From NCBI GenBank assembly GCA_963854835.1, contig OY978525.1:113508018-113572017 (forward strand): a stretch of 64,000 bases of DNA, read 5' to 3'. The position numbers and the translations under genes were made by a program. Below the pieces are notes generated by a model, which had not been told where the DNA came from, made no database searches, and saw only the letters and a list, made by a program, of their open reading frames with translations. The stretch comes from Megamerina dolium (Eukaryota; Arthropoda; Insecta; Diptera; Megamerinidae). This document shows, in pieces, positions 11,650 through 20,400 of this stretch. Position 1 is the first letter of the stretch. Each line of letters opens with the position of its first letter.

Positions 11650-12240
11650 TTGTATGGGAAGTAGGTGGGATTTTTTTCCGATTCAGTCCATCTTCGAATA
11701 TGTGCTTATTGCTTAGTAAATATAATCGTAAATATCAAATTTCTGCTGATATATATTCTGTGCTAAAAGTAACTTTATTTACCATGTTTTAGTTCAATGG
11801 CTTTAAATTTTCGTGCGTCAAGCGTAAAAAACACATTCAAAAACATACTTTTATATTGAAGAAATGCGTGGTTTTTATCCAATGACACCCATTTTCTAAT
11901 ATATCTATTCTATGCTCAGAGTAACTTTATATACCACGTTTTAGCACAATAGCTTTATATTTTCATGCGTTAAGTAAGAAAAACACATTCAAGGACATAC
12001 ATTTGTATGGGAGGTAGGCGTAATCTTCAACCAATTACAACCATTTTTATATATGTCCATTCGGTGATGAAAAGAACTTTATATGCAAAATTTGAGTCCG
12101 AGAGCATTACATTTTCAAGTGTTAAGTGTGAAAAAACACATTCAAAAACATACTTTTGTATGGGAGGTGGGTGTGATTTACATTCGATTTTGGCCATTGA
12201 CGAACACATCATTTAGTTCACAAAATTAGTTGTATGTATC
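11650..12240. repeat. Three degenerate ~152-bp tandem units
   Basis: The landmark AACACATTCAA followed by ACATAC recurs at 11830, 11982 and 12135, spacing 152 and 153 bp. Each is preceded by a TTTTAG/TTTCATGCG-type block and followed by TTGTATGGGAGGTGGG-type sequence. The units are diverged, so the array is old. Small open frames inside are incidental. Confidence 0.7.
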
Positions 12241-12540
12241 AATTTTCAGCTTGATAACTGTATAATTACGACAGTTATCATGCGAACTCTGAACAAGTAA
12301 GCCGTCACAAGTGAGAATAGTTCCCCCTACGTGCCACCTATTTTTCCCCAAAAGTTGAATGATAAAGTATTAAATCTTGTAATTACATTCATATTATATT
12401 CCAATAATTCTTTAAAAAAAACAATCAAATTTTAATTTCTTTAACAATATCAAAATCGTACAATAGATTAAATTTCTTACAAATTTTTATAGAAAAATAT
12501 AAAATTTTCTTATAACCAAAATAGATTTCTTCTTAAATTT

Positions 12541-15247
12541 CTATTTAATAGAATCTCCATGTTGCACCATGCGATAGTACATTTCAAATTCAGCTTCATA
12601 CTCCGAGTAGGTTCGATTTTTCCAACGTCTCGTATCTGGAATGTAGTGTCGCAAAGGATTTTCCATTATAAAATCGTATAATTTATTAATTTTCTGTAGC
12701 GTATAATCTGTATTAGCATTGCATGCATTGATTTTATCTAAAAGCTCTTTAATACGCTCACGTTCTTGCTTAGACTTGTCTGTGAGAGCCTGTTTATCCA
12801 CTAAAAATGAAAAGGTAAGCAACAATTATCGGTCAGTTGAGTTTTCAACATGAAATTAGCTCGCTTCTAAATATTGAATACATACCAAAAATCTTTTCTA
12901 AATTCAATTTCAATTTATTCGAATGCTGTGCAATTAAATCCGCCCACATAAAACGTTTACGTACTTCCTGCATAGCACCAAAAGATGTCAGCAGAACGCC
13001 CGGAGCCATTTGTATGTCAGAAATGTCCTCATTTGAGTACAAAACGATTGGATTGGGTGAAAGATAGTAAGCACTGTAATGACGACAAATGGTGTCTATG
13101 TACATATTTGGGATTTTCGAATTTTAATTAAATTCATCATACCATTCCTTCGTTATGCAACTGAATTTCTCCATTGGAGTTTCAGCGAAAGTGTTCAATT
13201 CTGCTAAATAGGGCGGCACAATACAATTGTTTCTTTCAGTATTTGCACTTGCCATTGGCATTATTGTTGTATCCGCTGTAGTTGGATTATAGCCTCTGGC
13301 GGTGTTATTCAATGATGTGATGGTATTATCGAAATCTAATTTAGTACTGCAGAATACATTATCATTGCCCATTTCGAAACTGTCACCGCCCATCATAGAT
13401 GCATTAGTGTTGACCATCAATTTGGTAGACAGGAAATTTGATTTGGCCACCTTTTTAGATGTGGTTGCCACCGTTGCCGTGTTCATATCGTTCATTAAAT
13501 GTTGCATCATATTCTTCGAATAGAGAATCTTCTCTTTAATCTGATTCAGTTGTACCATTTCATATTGGATTCGATTCACCGATGTGTTAATATTAGTATA
13601 CACTTCTTTAAGGGAACTCAATAAAACCTACATTTGTAAATAAATGAAACTGGTCCAAATTGAATACAATTTATATTAGTAACAAACCTCATGATTTTCC
13701 AATTGTTTACGATCATCAGCAATTTCGGCCTTAAGCTTTTCAATCTCCACAGCAAGAAATTCATTTTGTGCTTTCGAAAAATTACGCAAATTATATTGTA
13801 CTATATAATTGGAAATGATCTGTTCGGTCGTTTCATCAAGTTCCTCTGTATTGCTGAGTCCAATTTTATTTTTCAATTTTTCCACAAATGGACCATAAGC
13901 CCTCGTAAAACGTTCTTCCAAGGCAATACGTTCATTACGTGCTGTTAAATATTTAGCAACAAGTCCCATCAAATGGGCTTTCATTTTCATCAATTTCATC
14001 TCGAAAGGGGAAAAGCCCTCTTTTGAAGTTGCGTTATTCTCCGAACTCGTCTGAGTTGCATTCAATTCGGTTTTATTTAATGACATAATATATTGTAGTT
14101 GCTCATCTTTCAGCCGCATGATTGCATTAAATATGAGAAAGTTTGGCACATTGGCAAATATAGTGCGCATCTTTTGCCATAGTTCACGTTTAGCTTCTTC
14201 TTGCGTTTGTGCTTTAAGGGAAAACAAAAACAAATAGTGACACATACGCACGCACATACACAGATGACTTACAATTGCTATCATTATAAAAAACATTGTA
14301 GAATTGCTCCAGTTCTTTTAAAGCCTTCTTCACAGCTTCCATGGCAGCTTCTTCGCTGGAATTTTTTTCGTTCAATTTTACTGGCATAGCAGATAGAATT
14401 TTTTCTTGATTGCGCTTCTCTTCAGCTATAGCTTTTTCTAATGATTCCGATTTGAATTCGAGCAAAGTAACTCTAGCTTGAAGTGTTTCCTTTTTCTTTT
14501 CCATCTGCAACAGTTGTATATCTACAAGCAAACAACATGAGTGGATTAGATGTACAAAAATTTGATAAACTCACTTCTCTTTGTAATTTCTGCAGCAAGG
14601 CTTTCATACTGCTTTTTAGTTTCTGCAAAACGCAATTCAGCTGCTTCTTTTTTCTTTAGTGCATCCTTTGCCTTAAGATGAATTTGAATTTCTTTTGGCA
14701 AAGAACTATAGCTAGAGCTCTGCAATTTTGATTTTTATCATTAATACTAATAATACTATGCAGAAGTCACATAACTTACTGGTATTACTTGATTCTTAAG
14801 CTTTTTGATTTTGCTGATGAGTATATTCATTCGTATCTCTTCGACTTCCTGCTTAGGACGTACCCTTTGCATCATTTCGTAAAATAGATCACGTTGTCGC
14901 GATTTAAATACCCTTTATTGTTGGAGAAAATATACGAGAATTTTTTATTTCACCACTTAAATGAATAAATACGACAGGCTAGATAGGCAGTAAGGGTACA
15001 TTCTCTACTCATTCAAGAATGTAACATAAATATTCTGTTGCAAAAATACTGATGGGGCTAGTTAGGGCACATTTCACCCTTTTTGTCCTAGCATCTAGTA
15101 CCTGAACTCAAAACTCAGTCAAAATCAAAAAATAATAAAGTGCAGAACTTACGATTTTAATGCTTCTTCATTAGGTAATGCACTCGGAGGAAATCCCATA
15201 TTGGATGCCCAAAGGCGGAATGCCTCGATATCTTCCTCAATTGTCAT
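12541..15247 (-). CDS. dgt5: Augmin complex subunit HAUS5/Dgt5-like (8 exons)
   Basis: Augmin recruits gamma-tubulin complexes to spindle microtubules so that new microtubules branch from existing ones. My exon model (5' to 3') is 15247-15153, 14912-14780, 14719-14575, 14521-14273, 14211-13688, 13627-13143, 13073-12886 and 12800-12541 (TAG). All introns are GT-AG, seven of them 53-240 bp, and every junction keeps frame: 692 residues. The N-terminus (FRLWASNMGFP, then FKSRQRDLFYEMMQRVRP and EEIRMNILI) lines up with the start of human HAUS5 (RWAVEEMGVP...). The rest is largely coiled coil, notably residues ~85-175 and ~280-420. Exons 6 and 7 need an acceptor at 13074-13075, not the more obvious AG 25 bp upstream, which would create a stop. 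The family call rests mainly on the N-terminus, length and coiled coils; another coiled-coil spindle protein is less likely. Confidence 0.78.
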
Positions 15248-15650
15248 TACTTTTATTTATGTAAGAATATTTTTATAAATTCCTTTATTTAATGAAAAAC
15301 TAAAATGAGCAATCACTTCACACACCCGCCGACCAGACGATTTGAATTATTCACAATAGTTGAAATTTAAATTTAAATGGTTGCTCAAAATAGTAATGTC
15401 ACGAGTATTCAATTCAATTCAATGTTAAATTACAGGTCACGTAATAAATGCAGAAAGAAATTTTCTGGAAACGCGTCACTTTTTAGCGCCATGTTTGTTT
15501 AGTACACAGAAAGAAAACAAAAAAAGTTATTATGTAAAAAAAATAAGTACAATTTTTTGGAAATTAACAAAATGTGTTTATAAAATATGGTTTTTCTGAT
15601 AATGCAAAATAATGCAAAATAAATATGAAAGGCATAAGTACAGAACAGTC
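15248..15650. other. 5' flank of the dgt5-like gene
   Basis: Presumed promoter and 5' UTR of the minus-strand gene starting at 15247. No clear core motif was recognised. AT-rich with A homopolymers near 15510-15545. Confidence 0.4.
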
Positions 15651-15654
15651 CAAA

Positions 15655-15748
15655 TCAAGAAAAAAAAAGGAAAAACATTTCTTCGTACAGAGCCTATTTC
15701 TACAAATATAAAAAACCAAAAATTTTTGTAGGCAACGCCCATATAAAG
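15655..15748. repeat. Left arm of an inverted repeat pair (partner 16866-16962)
   Basis: Shares ACATTTCTTCGTA, GAGCCTATTT, CCAAAAATTTTT and GGCAACGCCCATATAA with the reverse complement of 16866-16962. The arms enclose about 1.1 kb that contains a truncated SINE and a full MITE. A third, weaker relative lies near 28060-28130, also just downstream of a MITE copy. Confidence 0.7.
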
Positions 15749-15881
15749 CTTGACTCAAGGTTCAAGTTCAAATTTCCGATTACAATATGGATACCTTTTC
15801 AGAGATATATATCATTTTATACCATTTTTACATATTTAAAGTTATAATTTTTTTTTTGCGAAAATTAACCTCATTAACCGG

Positions 15882-16142
15882 TTGATGCATAACAAATTTT
15901 GTATCGAAAAGATTTTTCTTTCGAACGGTACCCACCTGTCTGCAAGCAATTGGCAATTCTTCCGACAGTAACAACTTGCCATGAAAATGCTTCAAAAAGA
16001 ACTTTGTGACAAAGTTCAGAAAAAGTGATGTCACAAGGTCCCTTCTAATACTGTCCAAAATTTAACACGCACAACAGTAATGAAAGAGAAGCTCGGCCAA
16101 TGAGCCTTTTGGGGCTTTAAGTGCATATTTATTTATTTTTTT
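15882..16142 (+). mobile_element. 5'-truncated tRNA-derived SINE
   Basis: Body of the SINE family from GGTTGATGCATAACAAATTT through the CGAACGGTACCCACCTGTC and CTGTCCAAAATTTAA blocks to TTTGGGGCTTTAAGTGCA and a T/A-rich tail. The tRNA-like head with the pol III boxes is missing. Confidence 0.8.
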
Positions 16143-16191
16143 TAACCTATCCAAAATTTATCACCATAATTAAGCCCAATTAAGTTTCTAA

Positions 16192-16726
16192 TAGCCTACA
16201 CAGACAGCAGCCTAATTCCGGATTACCGGCGCACTTAATGCGAATAAAATAATAACCTGACAGACGACAGTATTGCGGATTAACTAAACGACTGATTGCT
16301 GTTTTATTAGGTCTGCTCACTTACATTACTATCACTATCAATTTCTGTCATCTGTCACTCTCGATATGAGAAAATCTACAAGAAGTACGTGAACTGAAAA
16401 CTATCAGAAACTTGTAAATTGACATTCACACGTTCGTAATTGACAGCTGGATTTATTTGTTCGCCAACGCTTTTCATGTTGAAAACTGTTAACAATTGTT
16501 GAAAGTTTTTTCAATAATCCTAATCCTAATCCTAATATTTTGTAAAATGGATCGAGAAAAATTCACAATAGACAATTTTCAGCAGTGTTGCCATAGTAAA
16601 TTGCCCTAATCCTCTTTTATTTTGAGAATTAACTCATAGAGTTTATGCGGATTAACTGCAGTTAATGCCCGAGTTAATTCGAATTAACTCTGTAATCCGG
16701 ATTTAGGCTGCCGTCTGTCTAGGCCA
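16192..16726 (+). mobile_element. TWA-duplicating MITE, full copy A
   Basis: Begins TAGCCTACACAGACAGCAG and ends with the near-inverted CTGCCGTCTGTCTAGGCCA, flanked on both sides by TAA (16189-16191 and 16727-16729). Length 535 bp, including a short TAATCC triplication near 16515. No transposase is encoded. A 21-codon frame beginning ATGGATCGAGAAAAATTC (16547) is shared with other copies. Confidence 0.92.
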
Positions 16727-16865
16727 TAACGGTGTATTAAACATATTTTTTTTATGTAATTTTAATATTTTTTTTTGTCTTCCTACTTTGTCTACTGCAA
16801 TTAAGCGTATACGGAAAAAATAGTGAGACAAATGTAGAAGAATATGAATATATGAGTCACTCCTT

Positions 16866-16962
16866 ATATGGGCGTTGCCGACAAAAAATTTTTGGTTTTC
16901 AGATTTACAAAAATAGGCTCGATACGAAGAAATGATATTCCGTTTTTCCTTTTAAATAGGCT
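16866..16962. repeat. Right arm of the inverted repeat pair (partner 15655-15748)
   Basis: Reverse complement matches the left arm over most of its length (CTTATATGGGCGTTGCC reads as the inner or outer edge). Probably the ends, or one duplicated end, of an unidentified transposon. Confidence 0.65.
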
Positions 16963-17439
16963 ATTCTGCACCTGTTCCCAAAACGCGTAAAGTAATTTAT
17001 TTATGCTATTTTCTTGAACGAATGCTGTAGAAAGCAACTTATAACTATCATAATAAAACAAGCCCACAATTTTATCTTTGTTTCAAGGAAGTTTTTAAGC
17101 TTTAGCTCTAAAAGTTAATTATTGATGTTCAAAATGTAATATATCAGATTGGTGAAATTAGAATTCACGATATAAAATTTTTTACCCTAATAAATGCAAG
17201 TATTTTCTGTACTTGTTTCAGAAAAGAGTCACCTTTTACAGGAAAAAATTGACCGAAAAATTATAAAATAAACCATCTGGCACCGTTGAATAGGAATGTT
17301 GCCAAGTGCAGCACAGCTGATTAATATAATTATTGTGGATGGAAAAAATTCTCAAAACGTGTTCCAATTGCTTGGTTTCTGCCGGTTCTTACATCTATAT
17401 GTTGTTATAAGCCATTGGACGCATTAATATAATAAGATA

Positions 17440-20400
17440 ATGGCGCCACCATTAAATAATCGATCTATAAATAAGCGCCACATAAACAACAATAAAGAAA
17501 ATATATTGCAACGAGTATACACAAAATATGTAAATTTAGAATTTGTGAAATTTTTAATAATTGACCCAGCTGCACTGCCCATTGTATCTATATTAATATT
17601 GTTGGCTGAGCTCGTGCTAAATGTGATTGTTATACATCGAGTTCCGTACACTGAAATTGATTGGATTGCTTATATGCAAGAATGTGAAGGTTTCTTGAAT
17701 GGAACCACCAATTATGCATTGCTCAAAGGTAAATTCACTTTTTTTGCCTTAAGTTAATTAGTTGCAACTTATTTTTAGCCTTGTGATAACTTTATGGAAC
17801 AGTGTTCTATATTCTATTTTTGTTTTGTCATATGTTAATGCTGCTGCAATATATTTATAATCTGATACGGTGGTCAAAAATGCAACTTGTCAAACAAATA
17901 CTTTCGAACCAAGAATAGTCTAATTAACAAAGAAAGGCAATCCGAGAGAGGAATTTTGATGCTTTCGATTTGAAATAAATGTATAGAAGAAAATCAAAAG
18001 ACAGCTTTGTGAAATCTATCAAAGTGATAAATTTGAAAATATGTTGGCACTTTAACCCTCTGGTTGTGTATAACGGTCAAACATCTCTATTGCAAGTGTT
18101 TATTTTTTCTTTTGGATTATTACTAATTTGATTTTAATTACATTGGCTTCTAAATATTTTTTTAATTGTTACAATAATTAAAATATTTAAAAATTTTATT
18201 AAAGCTGAATAAACTCATAATATTGTACTCAACCAGAAGGTTAATAATTTTGACACTGCCTGAACAGATTTTGGCATTCCTTTATCATTGATATTTTGAC
18301 CCAACGTAAACACGTTTTGGTATTTCCTGTGAATGATATGAGAACAAATTTTACGATTGCCTCACTTTGTTAATTACACTATGCTAACCAAGATTCATGA
18401 ATAATATTCAATACCTACTTATTTATTGGGAGTATAAATACGTTCGTGCACTACTATTTAATTATTCCACTGTTTCATCTGAGAACACCGTAATTTTGAA
18501 GTGTCATCATTAGGTTTTCTTTTTCAGTATATGTCATTTCGCTTAAGTGTAAACAACATAGTTTTTACGTGCTCCAAAAATGCCAACTTTAGTACCGAAT
18601 GCGAGGGTTGCTTTTTATATTTTTTTAAAAAGTATGTAAATGCATTTTACTATCATCAAAAATAGTTTTATTGTTTTTCAAAGTATTCTCAATGAAGTTT
18701 TGTACACGTTTGCATGGGCTCAAACCAATTGTTTGTCATGAATATGTGCTCATACGCATATATCCATAATTCATCAATCACCATCTTATAAACGTTTTTC
18801 GAAGCACCGCGATCGAATTTTTTTATAATTTCTTTGCACCTATAGACACGAGGCTTTTTTTTTGAGCGATTGTTAAATTATGCGGGATCCTATGTGAACA
18901 AATGTTTCTGACATCTAAGTGTCATGCAATATCTATCTCACGGTATGTCACATGACGATCTTTCATTATGAGTTCACACACAGCATCGATGATTTCTGGC
19001 ACAATTACTAATTTTGGACGACCTTCACGAATTTCGTCCACGTTGAAGCCATTCAACCAGTTATAAATTGTCTGGAGAGTTGGTGCTTCATCGCCAAGTG
19101 CCGCATGCAGACGATCAAAGCACTTTTGTTGAGATAATTCACTTCGAAGATCGTAAAAAATCATATGTAGCTCAAAAATGTTCACAAGTTAAATCCATTT
19201 TTTACCGAGATGAGTTTTTCAAGTCACTGTAAATAACACAAATAGCGCTTGTACATCAATACGTTCTAAGTACGTTTATGCTAAAAAATATCAAACTTTC
19301 CAATGGAAAGTTTGACATTTTTCAGATTTTTTTCAGATTTGACGCAAGCCTACTAGATAACACTTTTTTAAATAAATATAAAAGGCAACCCTCTAAAGTG
19401 TTTTTGCGGGGTTTTACATCGTTACTTCAATATGAAAGAAACCGCTGCCGAAAGTCATCGTATTTTAGTGGAACTTTTTGGTAACCATGCTTTAGCTGAA
19501 CGAACGTGTCAGAAGTGGTTTAAAAGTGACAATTTTGATTTGGAAGACGAAGAACGATCCGGAGCGTCACCAAAGTTTGAGAATTAAGATTTGGAGGCAA
19601 GGTTCGATGAAGATCCATCACAAACGCAAGATGAACTCGCAATAACACTTGGAGTGACTCAGCCAACCATTTGCCATCGTTTGAAAAAAAACGAAATTAT
19701 TTTTAAAAGCTTTAAAATGAAATAATATTTAACAATTATATTTCATATGGATTCATTAACTATGCTACATGTAGATATATCTTTTAAAATAATATTTAAA
19801 CCAATATCTTTTAAATCGAAGGTTTTTAATGTTGTATTCTAACGGGCATAACATAGTACACCTCTGCAGATTTCCAAATATGTTGGAATTTTGTTCAATT
19901 TTGTATTGTTTCTCAGCATCTGAAAGTAGAAAATTTTCGTTATTTTTGACATGATGTCACTAAATGTATAATTGCTACAAATTGCATTTTATATCTACAA
20001 TAAAATTAATCTTGTTTTTCTCTTATGTTTTGTTTGTTCAAGAAGCTGGGAGAGCTTTGCCGAAACTTTTTCATTATCATTGATTGAATTGTAAATTTTC
20101 CTAAGCACTAACACATACACACACACACACACACATTTAATGAAAGTGCAATTTTTTAATTAAATCTCTTTAATTTATTTATTATAATTATTTTCTTCGT
20201 CATCTACTATTGAAAGTATAACTAACAATCATTCATAACAATCTGCAACAATCCATATCATATTTAACATATTTAACATTCAGTTAAATAATGATTTAAG
20301 TTTCGACAAAAAATTGCTGGAACTGCCAGTTGTAGTTCTGTAACATAGAGAACATGTTCAATAAAAAAATAGCTTCTTGAGTATACAAAAATAGAATTCT

